Assembly: GCA_030770535.1 (NCBI GenBank)
Contig: JASVEC010000004.1
Location: forward strand, 1,240,001 to 1,304,000
Length of the DNA: 64,000 nucleotides
Direction of reading: 5' to 3'
DNA from: Batkoa obscura
Taxonomy: Eukaryota; Entomophthoromycota; Entomophthoromycetes; Entomophthorales; Batkoaceae
Shown: positions 11,578 to 23,255 of the stretch, piece after piece
How positions within the stretch are numbered: position 1 is the stretch's first letter
How the letters are laid out: each line of letters opens with the position of its first letter
Notes under the pieces: generated by a model
The model's database searches: none
Seen by the model: only the letters and a program-made list of their open reading frames with translations
What the model was told of the DNA's origin: nothing
Program-made: the position numbers and the translations under genes

Positions 11578-12325
11578 TTTAATAATGAATTTGAGATATT
11601 GATTTTGTCTCCATTTATATATATTTAAAATCCTGTGTTACCTCCAAGTAGTAAATTCATCCCTGCTTTTCAATGGTGAACTATAATAAAAATATTCAAC
11701 AAAAGAACACTTAATTGTTTTATAATCATAATCTAAAAAAACCAAATGCTTTGTAATCATCTATATCTTTTTAATGTAATATTGCAATAATTAAAATCAA
11801 ATAAAGGAACCTTGAACTTTATACATCAGCAAGATTGTAATTAAAAAACATAAAACTATTTAAAAATTGTCCCTGTATTTACAATAAACATATCAATAGT
11901 TTTAGTCCAATATAAAAATTTCACTGTTTTATAATAATAATAGATTGTAACTTAGCAGTATATTATTATTATAATGTTTCAATAAAAAATTAACCTATTA
12001 AAGTATCTTTATTTTTAGGTATTGTATAATAACAATTTTAATCAAATAAAAGATTAATATGTTTTTGTAAATAATAAGTCTGATAATTTATTGTTAATAT
12101 CATAAAAATGTGATTTAAATAAACGTAATCATTAAAAATAGGAATGATTTTTAAATAAGTATTAGGTACTTTTAATTCAATAAAAGAACATTAAATTTCC
12201 TATAATTATAATTCAAATTACATTAAAGCTTAATTATTGATGTTTACTTAAAATGTAAACTTATAATGATTATAATTCAATAAGAAAACATTAAAAACTA
12301 ATAAAATAATAAGAATATAAGTTAA

Positions 12326-12428
12326 TAGTGGGGATGTATTTTTTTGTTTAAGAATTTTACTAACAATCTTTCCGCTCAAATAGCGCTTAAAAAATGGAGA
12401 AAATAATGAAACCAAAAACATCCTCTAG
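12326..12428 (+). mobile_element. MITE family 1, copy 1
   Basis: Matches the family consensus: TGGGGATGT at the left end, a centre with GCGCTTAAAAAATGG, and a degenerate right end ATCCTCTA. No coding capacity. Confidence 0.8.
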
Positions 12429-12631
12429 TAAAACAATAGTAGTTGCATTTCAAAGGGAAATTGAAGCTATTGGGAATTATCTATATCTTTTATATACTAA
12501 AGAGCAAGAGGTTTTTTATGACATTCCATTAGATTTCTCTAACTACAACAAAAACAAATACAAAAAATAAAAACAAGCGAATGGAAATATAAAAGATAAT
12601 AAAACCACAGTCTGTCTAAATTAAAATTCTA

Positions 12632-12734
12632 TATTAGGATGTGTTTTTGTGTTTAAGAATTACTACCAATTTTTCCACTCAAATAGTGCTTAAAAGATGG
12701 AAAAAGTGATGAAGCCAAAAAAAACACCTCTATA
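12632..12734 (+). mobile_element. MITE family 1, copy 2
   Basis: Starts TA-TTAGGATGTG and ends AACACCTC-TA. The internal AAGATGGAAAAAGTGATGAAGCC is the family centre. Only about 200 bp from copy 1. Confidence 0.8.
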
Positions 12735-13159
12735 TTTTAGTTTTATTAAAGATACTATAAAATACTAAAGTTAGTGACATTTAAATTAAACAAATTGATG
12801 TACTCTTTTTGTAAATAAGCGTTTACAATACATCCCCATATAATCAAAATGTGTCAAAGAAATTTATATTATTTTTCACCAATTATATATAATAAAACCA
12901 GAAATTTTTTAATTCATCAATGTGTTGATTTTCTTTGAGTTTTATTACAATTATAGCTGTTTTGAGCTGCTACAAAACCCTTTTCTGCAACATACAACTA
13001 TTTATGAGATAAAGGTCCATGTTCTGGCTAATGTTAGATATTATATCACCATCTTGGCTATATAAATAACGTTATAAATCTTCATCCTAATTTATTTATT
13101 GATCTTTCCATAGAATTATTCTAAATGAAATTCAAAATTTTAAAAACGTAGCATTTGAG

Positions 13160-13260
13160 TATATGGAGATACCTTTTTATTTAGGGACTTTATTATATTT
13201 TTTTGATCAATAGTATTTAAAAACGGAAAAAACAATGAAACCAAAAAGATATCTACATAT
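13160..13260 (+). mobile_element. MITE family 1, copy 3 (degenerate)
   Basis: The left end TATGGAGATACC and internal CGGAAAAAACAATGAAACC are recognisable, but the middle is heavily diverged. Probably the oldest copy in this spacer. Confidence 0.55.
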
Positions 13261-13353
13261 TGAAAAAAATTTAGCATTTAAACTTAAAATCTTTAGTTCG
13301 ATATTTAGCTATATAAATTTAATAATTAGAAATGTATTTAAGTGTAAGTTATA

Positions 13354-13425
13354 TTCTTCATGGTCCAGTGGTTAGGATTTTCCGCTTTCACCGGAACGGC
13401 CGGGGTTCGATTCCCCGTGAGGAAG
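13354..13425 (+). tRNA. tRNA-Glu (anticodon TTC)
   Basis: The acceptor stem TTCTTCA pairs with TGAGGAA. D-arm GGTCCAGTGGTTAGGATT; anticodon stem TTCCG/CGGAA around CT-TTC-AC; T-arm GGGGTTCGATTCCCC. No intron. A T-run follows at about 13437. Identical to the gene at 61375-61446. Confidence 0.95.
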
Positions 13426-13578
13426 TCAATATAATATTTTTAGTATATTAAAAGATAGATACGTGAATTTAAATTACATGTTTTTATACTTATTATTTAA
13501 ACAAATGGTAGATTCAAAACATTACATAAATTTACAACTTAAACATTTATTTAATGATTAAGATATAACTATTAAACT

Positions 13579-16266
13579 TTAACTAACTAATTTTGGTTGA
13601 GCTTGAGGAACAAGACTTTGGGTAACGCTACTCTTACCACCTTTTAAAGTGGAGCTAGGTTTTATAGGAGCAGTGATTTTGGTTTGAGGACGGACATCAA
13701 GCCCGGCTTCCTTTGCTTCAATAGTTGATTTAGAAGGTTTTATCCTTAAAGCAGGTTTGGAGGTAATAGCAGTAGCCTGGGTGGTTTGAGCTTTAGGTTG
13801 AAGTGAACTCGCTTTTTTCAATGGAGTTGAAGCTCTAGCACCAATACGTGAAGGTGTTTTAGCGATGTTCGTTGGGGTATTGGTGGCTGTACGTGGGGAG
13901 GTGGTTTTAGTGACAGGGCCAATTTTAATTTGTTCTTGTTTTACATTTGGAACTGACTTTGAAGATAGGTTTGATTTTGCTGGGGACCGAGTAGGCAGTT
14001 TTGACTGTACTTTCGCTTTGGTAGGAAGTGGTTTCATGTCATTAAGTTGACCTTGGCTGTTATTTTTCAATGGATTTTGAACTGATGAGACATTGATATT
14101 AGTTGGTGTAATAATAGTGTCAATAGTTAAAGTCTCGGATGAGGATTTAAGCATGAGAGAAGATGGTGGACAGCTATCAGAATCAGCTGAGTCTAATTCT
14201 TCATATACAATGTCAAGCTTAGAATGGCTTAGAATAGATGATTTACGAGAACTTGAAACAGATTTAGGTGGCGAGACTACAGGTTCAAATTCAGGGGATT
14301 TTAAAAGTGTATTGCTTTTGCCGAATTTCTTTAAACCTTGGGAATCTACTTGCACACTATTAGCCTGACTCGACTTATTGGAATTATGTCCGATGCCTTT
14401 TTTGTTTTCAGATTCAGGGGATTTTTGAAGCGGAGTACTTCTACGAGATCTCTCTGTAGCTTGGGGATCAATCCTTAACCTATTAACATTACTCAATTTA
14501 CTATTAGTACTGAGCCTAGAGCTTTTACCATTTTGAGGTACCGGTGATTTTAAGCTAGGGGTTGTTTTACCTGATCTTGGTGCAGCTTGGGAATCAGCCC
14601 TCAAATTGTTTGAATTACTCAACCTACTTTTGGTACTGAGTCTGGAGCTCTTACCGTTTTGAGGTTCAGCGGGCTTCAAGGTCTCTTTAGTAGATTTCAC
14701 AATAGTAGGTTGGAGACGAGGTAAACTGGGTCTAGAAGCAAAGCTTACTTCGCAAGCAGCGTCATTGACACCAATAATCTCAACATTCCCATTTCTACGT
14801 TGAATTGAACTTTGGAGAATTGTCAAGAAATGTCCACCTTCGAATAAGAAATGTTTATGATACTTTCTTTCATATAACTTAATTGGTTCAATAAGCGAAT
14901 CCTCAAGTCTTCCAAGTTTTGGATAATTTTCTTTACGGAACTTTTCTTCAGCTGCAAAGTTCAAAGAACTTCCCTTAAAACGATCTTTACTTTTTTTATT
15001 AAGGTTGGCTTCAAACTCACGTAAACGATCAATAATAAGCTTGCGTTTACGAATCTTATCGTAAATATCTGGTGCGTTTTCGAGCTGGAACTTTTGATAA
15101 TCACAATCGTTAATCATTAACTCTAATGTTTCAAGTGAGACACCTCTATCTTCAATTTCTTTCATACCTTTATCGATATTTTCTTTAGACACACTACAAT
15201 CCACCCAAATTTTATTAAGTTTTTCCAAGAGACTTTGATGAAGTGCTTCCTTATTATTATCAATCAGCTGCAATACTCTACTATGTTCCTCGCTAAGCTT
15301 ATGTGAAAGTATTTTTCCATTAGAATCTAATACTGAATTTTGATCTTCTGGGCCTATACTAGCTATTCGATAGAGCTTCTTTAGCTGATCATACATCTCT
15401 TCTTTCTTAAGCTTATCGTTTTGTATCTCAATTGTAATATCACTCTTCTTAATAAGTATTTTGATAACTGGGATTGATAGATTTAGAATATTTTTTTCTG
15501 TTACCTTGGAATACCAATCGTAAAATAGATGCTTCTCATCAGGACAGCATGGTGCATATTGGTGTATTGACTCTACATTAAGTTCATTAGGAAGATCAGA
15601 TTGAAATAGAATTTCTAATGCAATATCAATATCATCTTTTTCGGTAGGGGTTATACTCAAAGTATTCCATTTGTGAAATATCCATGATACAGATATGTTA
15701 AAACTATTAATTCTTTCTGTTTTAATCATACATAGTCTAGAGGCTTCATTGATTATGGGATTATAGACATGTGAGCTGACATCGGTTAAAGAGTAGTTAG
15801 TGAATTTGGGGTTGATATAAACCTCGGGACCAATTAACTGAGATTGATTATATGCTTCCTCGATAGTTGTTCTACGAGCAGATATTTCATTTTTAAGATT
15901 AGTTAAGTTATTGATAAGTTTAGGTTTGATTAAGTATGGTGGTTGGTTATCACAAAAACGTATTAGAGGGAGATACTCATCAATATCTCGATTCAAAACT
16001 GAGCAAAGCTCTTCAATCTCTAGGAAATAGTCTTGAATTTCGAACTTAGATTGCTCTAACTCATATTCTTCATTCAAAATGATTTTATTAATCTTTTCAA
16101 CTACTGGCAAAAGCTTCGACATAAAGAACCTGTGATCGTATTTACCATCAATATTGGCTAAATAGCCTTGTTGCGACCATAAACCTTTTAAACGGCTGAT
16201 GGATTCATCCATGTGAAGTTGTAGTTGCTTCTCGGCAGTGTCACAATTGGACAAATCTTGATGCAT
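13579..16266 (-). CDS. ASE1: ASE1/PRC1/MAP65 microtubule bundler, copy B
   Basis: Single-exon 895-residue paralogue of the gene at 5029-8118. The N-terminal 67 residues are clearly diverged from copy A. Residues 68-282 are essentially identical, residues 283-425 diverged again, and residues 426-490 (the conserved microtubule-binding block with RKENYPKLGRLEDSLIEPIK) nearly identical. The tail differs: about three units of a roughly 40-residue repeat around NGKSSRLSTKSRLSN (about 508-652), and only a remnant of the TKTP array of copy A. Reading frame is intact, so both copies are probably functional. Tail divergence could alter regulation or partner binding while the core stays homogeneous. Confidence 0.82.
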   Translation of the reverse strand: MHQDLSNCDTAEKQLQLHMDESISRLKGLWSQQGYLANIDGKYDHRFFMSKLLPVVEKINKIILNEEYELEQSKFEIQDYFLEIEELCSVLNRDIDEYLPLIRFCDNQPPYLIKPKLINNLTNLKNEISARRTTIEEAYNQSQLIGPEVYINPKFTNYSLTDVSSHVYNPIINEASRLCMIKTERINSFNISVSWIFHKWNTLSITPTEKDDIDIALEILFQSDLPNELNVESIHQYAPCCPDEKHLFYDWYSKVTEKNILNLSIPVIKILIKKSDITIEIQNDKLKKEEMYDQLKKLYRIASIGPEDQNSVLDSNGKILSHKLSEEHSRVLQLIDNNKEALHQSLLEKLNKIWVDCSVSKENIDKGMKEIEDRGVSLETLELMINDCDYQKFQLENAPDIYDKIRKRKLIIDRLREFEANLNKKSKDRFKGSSLNFAAEEKFRKENYPKLGRLEDSLIEPIKLYERKYHKHFLFEGGHFLTILQSSIQRRNGNVEIIGVNDAACEVSFASRPSLPRLQPTIVKSTKETLKPAEPQNGKSSRLSTKSRLSNSNNLRADSQAAPRSGKTTPSLKSPVPQNGKSSRLSTNSKLSNVNRLRIDPQATERSRRSTPLQKSPESENKKGIGHNSNKSSQANSVQVDSQGLKKFGKSNTLLKSPEFEPVVSPPKSVSSSRKSSILSHSKLDIVYEELDSADSDSCPPSSLMLKSSSETLTIDTIITPTNINVSSVQNPLKNNSQGQLNDMKPLPTKAKVQSKLPTRSPAKSNLSSKSVPNVKQEQIKIGPVTKTTSPRTATNTPTNIAKTPSRIGARASTPLKKASSLQPKAQTTQATAITSKPALRIKPSKSTIEAKEAGLDVRPQTKITAPIKPSSTLKGGKSSVTQSLVPQAQPKLVS
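14310..14740 (-). repeat. coding about 40-residue repeats in ASE1-B tail
   Basis: Three diverged tandem units (NGKSSRLST...SRLSN...DSQA...TPSLKSP type), each ending in a Ser/Thr-Pro cluster. Absent from copy A. Confidence 0.65.
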
Positions 16267-18415
16267 TTTAAATTTAAATAATGGAAAAAGAATATAAAAA
16301 CAATAAAAATAGCAAGAGGCTTAATGAGGAATTGTAATTTTTATATTGATTTTAAAAAACATGTTTATTTACTGAGTGATTAATTAAACGCCAACCAATA
16401 GTTTGTACGTTTCTAATAAAAAAATCAAAGATTTGATTTGATAGGGTAAATAAAATTTCTTTTAATCTGACATAAATGGATTTCCCCTTATTAGAATAGA
16501 AAGTTAAAAAAAGTATCTTGATAAAAAGACGTTTGTGATTGAGAAAGCAAAATACTTAAGGTACAAAGCAAGTAAACTATAACGGATATTATAATAAAAT
16601 TATAAAACCATTTGAACTAATAATTTTTAAAATAAACAAACAGTTTCAATAAACAACCATAAAACAACCCAATAAATTCCTAAACTTATTACAATAATTT
16701 GTTATGAAAAGTTAAGGTTCTACTGTTTATAAGTTTGAGCTTTTAAGTGATAAAATAAAAAGTATGATCGAAATGAGAAATAAACTTGTTTTTTGTTAAT
16801 ATTATCCAATCCAATACATTATCATCTGTCTATAAAATAATTTTATTTGGCCTTATATTTTTTGTCAGTTTCATTTCTCAACAAAATACATGAATATATT
16901 ATTCTTTATATTAAATATGACATGAAATTTTTACAACTTTCGATTTGAAATACATCTATTTATGGAATATAAATTTATGTTCTAGTTAAATCCAAATTTT
17001 ATAACGTCATTTCATTAAGATCAATGCTTATTTATGGATGAATCTACACCTTATTCCGTTTATTACTGTTTCTATAGAAGTACTTTTAAAGAAATGCAGA
17101 CTATTACCAAATATTTTCATATGAGCTTATTAAGTATAGTTAAAAACTAAAATATTCATCCTGATACCAAAAATAATAATAAATAACATTTTAAATCATA
17201 TTAATTAAGATAACGTATTGATATTATTATAATACTATTAAATCTCTGATCAATCACATCTAGCTTAGTTGTAATAGATGCCGCTTGTAGTGCTTTTTAT
17301 GGTTTTATTTGCATGAAATTATATTTTGTATTTTAGAATATAAAGATTTATTAAAAATTTGTCTAATAATTTTAAATTTTTTTTAAATATTTAATAATAA
17401 TAATAATAATAAAAGTTACTTTCTAACATAATAAAAGTTATGAATTAATTTCGTTCAAAATATTAAACTACTAAATTGAGTTATTTTGTTTTACAATTGA
17501 TCTTTTATTTATAAATTATTATATTAATTATTATTAATTTTAATTATTAATATATCAATAAGCTTAGTTAAATATAAACTTTACTATCATATACCAAACA
17601 TACTGCTGTCTTAATAGGTTCAAAAATTTAAAAATGTAAGCTGTATTGATCATATGGGGGTGTTTTTTTTGGTTTCATTATTTTTTCCATTTTTTAAGCA
17701 CTATTTGAGCGGAAAGATTGTTAGTAAAATTCTTAAACAAAAAAATACACCCCCATATAATCTTTTAGATGCATCTTATAAATAATAAACATTTAAGAAG
17801 TTTATTTGTTTAAAATAGTTAAAAAGAGCGGTGAAAGATAAATATAAAGCTTTCTTACTACTTTCGTTATCATAAATGTGTGCTTTGGTAAACTTTGAGT
17901 CGTTGACATTTACTCAATTATCTGTTTTATAAATATGAATTATAGCAAAGAGCATAAAGGATTTTTAGTAAATAAAAGTCTTGAGAAGATTTTACAGATA
18001 GTTCAAAGTACCAGAAAACTAAAGGTTCAACTAAAGCAATATTGAAAAAACTTAATTGTAAACATATATGATTCATATTAAAAAAATATTATTTACTTTT
18101 TATAAGCAGTATTGCTTGCATGATTTGAATGAATTAACCCTTTAGGAACCGAGTTTCAAAAAAAAGGATCCAATTGGCACAATCGATTAGAATTCATGTT
18201 CCAATCAAACAGAATTCGAGAAATTCGGCCTCTAAAGGGTTAAAATAACCAATCAATTTAATTGATGACGAATGTTAATGGAAAAAAACAGACTCGTATT
18301 TCATTTACTATTCTTTTTTATATTTATATTTATAAAAATAATAACTTTAAGTCAACACTTATTAACAATAATCAAATCCTACTACCTACTAATATTAACT
18401 CAAAGCCTTCGTGTA
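16267..18415. other. intergenic, one MITE
   Basis: The first 415 bases correspond to the region upstream of ASE1-A. The rest is A+T-rich, with an intact MITE at 17653-17757. The bases just before 18416 are open in frame with the oligopeptidase (from 18272) but look like leader sequence. Confidence 0.6.
17653..17757 (-). mobile_element. MITE family 1, copy 4 (intact reference copy)
   Basis: TA, then 101 bp from TGGGGGTGTTTTTTTTGG to AAAAAATACACCCCCA, then TA. The first and last nine bases are near-perfect inverted repeats and the TA on both sides is the expected target duplication of Tc1/mariner-class transposition. The interior has TTTTTAAGCACTATTTGAGC and no coding capacity. This is the best-preserved copy in the window and serves as reference. 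Confidence 0.88.
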
Positions 18416-20670
18416 ATGGGTCAACAACCAGAAATACCCACTTTAAAAAAAGAAGAATATTATCATGAATATCATGGTAAAAAATACCTTGATGAATATC
18501 ACTGGTTGCGAGATGATAAAAGAGAAAATGAACAAGTTTTAAATTATTTGAAGTATGAAAATGAGTATTCTAATAACTTGATGAAGCAACTAGAACCTTT
18601 ATCGGATGAAATGTATTCTGAGATGGTATCCCGAATTGCTGAAGACGATATTTCTGTATCAATTAAAAAAGAAAATTATTATTATTATACTCGAGATATT
18701 AAAGGTCAACAATATGCTTTAAATTGTAGGAAGTTAAATGAAGACGGAGAGGAAGAGGTTTTGTTAAATTTAAATGAATTTGAATTTGAGTATTTAAGTT
18801 TAGGTGCTTTTGAAGTTAATTCTACTAACGATAAAGTGGCTTATACTTTGGATACTACTGGGGATGAGAAATATAGTTTGTTTATTAAAGATTTGAATAC
18901 TAAAAAAACTAAGTTGGAGTTAACGGAAGTTAATGATTCTATTGTTTGGTCTAGTTGTAATAATTATATATTTTATACCAAAATGGATGACACACTTCGA
19001 CCCAATAGGTTATTTCGATACAAAGTAGGAGATTTACAAGAAAAGGATAAGTTATTATTTGAAGAAAGAGATTTAAAATTTTATTTAAGTTTAGATAAAA
19101 GTATATCCAAAAAATATCTTCTTATGGAAACTTATTCATCCACTAGTTCTGAAATTCACTTTATTAATCTTGATAAACCAGAGGAAGATTTAAGGCTATT
19201 TTCTAAACGTCAAATAGATCGTATATATGAGTTAGAACATCAAGGAGATGAATTTTTAATCTTAACTAATCGATATCAAAATGAAAAATTCATAAATTTT
19301 CGATTATTCAAAAGTAAAATTAATCAAGAAGAAGAAAGTAATGAAGAGGATTGGGAACCTATATTAGAATATAATAAGGACATCTATCTAACATCGGTAT
19401 CTGCTACTAAAGATTACATATTATTAGAGGAAAGATATAAAGGATTAGCACATATTCAAATAATTAATTCGAATGGCCAAGAATATCGAATTGAATTTGA
19501 AGAACCCATTTTTGTAGCAGAATTACAATCTCAATATTTGAATTATAATGAAAATGAAATTGTGTTTTCTTATTCTTCATTAACAACACCAAATTCTATT
19601 TATAAATTTAATGCCAATAATAAACAAAGAAAGTTGTTAAAACAAGAACCTGTGTTAGGTAATTTCAATAGTCAAGATTATCAAAGTGAAAGAATAATAA
19701 CTTCAAATGGCGTCCCAATATCTTTAATATATAAAAAATCATTAATTAAAAAAGACAATAGTAATCCCTTACATTTATATGGTTATGGTAGTTATGGATA
19801 TTCAGAAGAACCTTATTTTAATGCCAATATTATTTGTTTATTAGATAGAGGTTTTATTTATGCAATTGCTCATATTCGTGGGGGTACAGAATTAGGTAGA
19901 CATTGGTATGAATTAGAAGGTAAATTGAAAAACAAAAAAAATACATTTAAAGATTTTGAAATTGCAGCAAACACATTAATTGAAATGGGTTATACTTCTC
20001 CCCCTTATATTTCGATGGAAGGTGGATCTGCTGGTGGACTTTTAATGGGTGTAGTATTAAATAATAATTATACTAAATTCAATGCCGTTATTGCTGATGG
20101 TAAGTTGATTTTATTTTATTTATATTACATTAATAAATAAATAATTTATTTATTTATTTATAACATAGTTCCCTTCGTTGATGTTATTAATACAATGATG
20201 GATGAAAGTATTCCGTTAACAGTTAAAGAATATGAAGAATGGGGAAATCCTAACGAAAAGGAATATTTTGATTATATATTATCCTATTCACCTTACAATA
20301 ATTTACCAAAAAATCCAAAAAACTTTCCACATTTATTAATACGCTCTGGATTCAATGATCCTATGGTACAATATTGGGGTAAATTCATTTATAATAATTT
20401 CATTTATAGTTGATTTTATTTATTATTATTGCTATAGAACCAGCTAAATACAGTGCTAGATTAAGAGATATATTAAAAGAGAATAGTCCAAAGCCAGTTT
20501 CTATTTCAAGAGAAGAAGAAATCGAAAGAAATGAAACAAAGGTTTTACATTTTGTTAATATGGGGGCTGGTCATTTTGGTTCTTCTGGGAAATATGACTA
20601 TCTTAAAGAATTAGCAATCAATTATGCTTTCTTAGTTGCTACTGCAAAAAGATTAGAACCTTTTAGTTAA
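18416..20670 (+). CDS. oligopeptidase B (prolyl oligopeptidase family S9A)
   Basis: Serine peptidase that cleaves short peptides after Arg/Lys. Three exons (18416-20099, 20169-20378, 20438-20670) give 708 residues, close to the usual size. N-terminal beta-propeller with HWLRDDKRE and YYYYTRDIKGQQY typical of the subfamily; C-terminal alpha/beta hydrolase. Triad: Ser538 in EGGSAGGLLMG, Asp625 in SGFNDPMVQYW, His677 in GAGHFGSSGKYD. Also LYGYGSYGYS and HIRGGTELGRHWYE, which form the oxyanion region. I chose MGQQPEIPTL at 18416; an upstream in-frame Met at 18272 would add a 48-residue hydrophobic leader, possibly an anchor but more likely untranslated sequence. Introns are 69 and 59 bp. Confidence 0.92.
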
Positions 20671-21249
20671 TATTATAGCTGGTTACGTTTTATTCAGTTT
20701 TTAATATAGTGTCTTTATTTTCAATTTATTATATATTAAGTTTATTTAATGAAGTTTTTAAATGTATTTTTAATGATTATATAAAACAATAATCTATAAA
20801 ATTTAAGCCCTGACTTTAACCATAGACATAATTAAGTCAGTGCAGTACTTAACTTTAAAGATTTCTTTAATTCAATTGACGTTAAATTATTACAGTGTTT
20901 ATTTAAAAATAACGCTATATTTATAATATTAACTAGATTTAAAGAAAAAATAATTTATTCCAATATAAAGGAGGAGGTCAAAAAGTTCATATAATTGAGC
21001 AATTTTAGTTATTAAAGAGTCTAATTTTTTTGAATAAATCTAGTCTATAAGTGTAAAAAAAATTATATACAAGGTTTGAAAGTGATTAGATCAGCTGTTT
21101 TTAAGATATTATTGCAAAGGCAGAAAAGTTGCTTAAAAATTTAACGTTTAAGAAAAAAGTTATGAAAGTTTTTTATTTGGCTGTTTATAATAAATCAAGG
21201 AATTTTAGTTTTAGTAATTAAGACGGACTTATAAATAAAAAAGATAGTG

Positions 21250-21354
21250 TATGGAGGTGTTTTTTTTGGCTTCATCACTTTTTCCATCTTTTAAGCGCTA
21301 TTTGAGTGGAAAGATTGTTAGTAAAATTCTTAAACACAAAAATATATCCCCATA
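21250..21354 (-). mobile_element. MITE family 1, copy 5
   Basis: TA-TGGAGGTGTTTTTTTTGGC ... ACAAAAATATATCCCCA-TA, with GCGCTATTTGAGTGGAAAG in the centre. Near full length. Confidence 0.87.
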
Positions 21355-22234
21355 TAATAATAGATTGTAGTTATTTCAGGGATTAAATTTAGTAATAAAA
21401 AAATCCAGGGAGACAAGTTCCATAACTTATCCACCAAAAACTACTTAACTACCCTCAACCTTTGAGCATAATATTTCCTATCTCAAACCCAATAAAGTAA
21501 TTCTAATATCCAACTATTTTAAATACTATAAATCCACATCTAGTATTATTTTCAATTCTATTAAACTTATTTTAATTTTATTAATAAACTAATTGACTTT
21601 AAATTAAAAATATCTGGTATTAAATATCTAATCACTCAAGGGGTTAAATCCTCCCTGTTTATCCGGGGATAAATTTTTTATAGATAAAAAAAGAAGCTTG
21701 ATATAATAATATAATTATGAATAAAGTTCAAAAAAATCAATTTGAAATAACTAATCTACAAAAATTAAACATATAAAGATTGAAGATACTATCGGAAGTA
21801 ATCTAAAAGTCAATAGATGAAATCTATAAAGAATGAAATATATAAAGAATGAAATCATTTTAAAAATCTATAGTTCAATTTATTTGATTTCTAATTTATT
21901 ATTGAGTTATTATTTTTATTTATTGAGTTTCAAGTTCTATTTCTATCTGTTTAATAATTTGCTTACAAATCTTAGACAATAAAATTTTAAAATTAGTCCC
22001 TATGGTGTCATAGTTGTTATTTAGAAATTTATGTAGGATTTTGATTAATGATTAGATTGAATTATCTAAATTGATCTTGTTTCATTGGTTAAATAAAATA
22101 CGTTTGACAGCTCAACGTTTCTTCACCAATTATAGAAATATTTAGCCAATTTTTACTCATGTTTAAAAAAGTGATGCATTTTTTATAATTGACCAATAAG
22201 ATAAGTAGATTGAATCCAACTTGTAAAATGGATG

Positions 22235-22244
22235 GTATATAAAT
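22235..22244 (+). promoter_or_regulatory. TATA-like element of RPE1
   Basis: GTATATAAAT lies about 105 bases before the ATG, in the only locally G+C-richer patch of the upstream region. Match to a TATA box by eye only. Confidence 0.35.
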
Positions 22245-22343
22245 CGACCGAGGTATAGTAATAAAATTTAATTTTAATTTTATCTTTATTTTACTTTTTG
22301 AATTTATAATTCAGCCTTAACTTTCAATCAAATTGATACTATT

Positions 22344-23255
22344 ATGCCTTCTGTAAAAATTTCACCTTCAATGTTGTCTTCGGACTTTGCTATGTTAGCT
22401 GAAGAAGCTAAAAGAATGGTTGACTTAGGTGCGGACTATCTTCATATGGGTAAGTAGTTTATTATTTTAATATTTATAATTATATATATTAATCAATTAT
22501 TTTAGATGTTATGGATGGGTAAAATTAATTATATTATTATAATAAAATAGATATTAAGTTTATAAAAAGTCATTTTGTACCAAACCTCACGTTAGGTGCT
22601 CCTGTTGTTAAAGCTCTTCGTCAACATACTGATATTGTTTTAGGTAAGTAGTAGTTTGTTTTTATTGTTGACATTTAATTAAATAATTAAAGATTGTCAT
22701 TTAATGGTTTCTGAACCTAATAAGGTAATTCAATTATTTATTTTACTTGGTTTATTTTAATATGTCAATATAGTGGATTGATGACTTTGCAAAAGCAGGT
22801 GCTTCTATTTTTACATTCCATTGTGAAGCAGTTGGTAAGTTATTTCAATTAATAGTTTAATAATAAAGTTTAATATCATTTTAGAAAACTTAGAAGAAAC
22901 CCTTGACCTTGTACATGCAGCTGGTATGAAAGCCGGTGTTGCAGTTAAACCAAAAACACCGATTGAAACTATAATAAATTTATGCCATAAAATAGATATG
23001 GTACTTGTAATGACAGTTGAACCAGGGTTTGGTGGTCAATCATTTATGGAAGATTGTTTACCAAAAGTTAGAGAAGTACGTAAACGTTTCCCAGAAATCG
23101 ACATTCAAGTAGATGGCGGTCTTGCTCTTGATACCATTGAAAAAGCAGCTCAAGCTGGCGCTAATGTTATTGTAGCTGGTACAGCTATCTTTAAAGCGGA
23201 TAAACCAGGAGAAATTATTCAAAAGTTTAGGGAAGTTGCTTCAAAATATCAATGA
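22344..23255 (+). CDS. RPE1: ribulose-phosphate 3-epimerase
   Basis: Pentose phosphate pathway enzyme interconverting ribulose-5-P and xylulose-5-P; a TIM barrel. Six exons (22344-22449, 22506-22518, 22570-22643, 22693-22724, 22774-22834, 22885-23255) give 218 residues, the normal size. Motifs: SPSMLSSDF, DVMDGHFVPN (Asp36 corresponds to the catalytic base), DCHLMVSEP, FHCEA, MTVEPGFGGQSF and DGGL (second catalytic Asp), ending in the phosphate-binding GANVIVAGTAIF. Exon 2 is only 13 bp and encodes just DVMDG, with both neighbouring codons split; exon 4 is 32 bp. Splicing is in frame throughout. Convergent with BDP1. Confidence 0.96.

Larger units (their letters stand above)
11578..13578. other. 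expanded ACY1-B to ASE1-B spacer
   Basis: 2.0 kb, against 0.4 kb in the first unit. It holds three MITE copies (12326-12428, 12632-12734, 13160-13260) and a tRNA-Glu at 13354. Remaining sequence is A+T-rich without genes. Confidence 0.7.
20671..22343. other. intergenic, one MITE, RPE1 promoter
   Basis: 1.7 kb of A+T-rich DNA without genes. It holds a MITE at 21250-21354 and, near the right end, a TATA-like site in front of RPE1. Confidence 0.6.

Noticed and set aside
18272-18415. Extended N-terminus of oligopeptidase B
   Set aside because: 48 extra residues of Ile/Phe/Leu-rich sequence without family similarity; the Met at 18416 fits the usual start. Kept only as an alternative.
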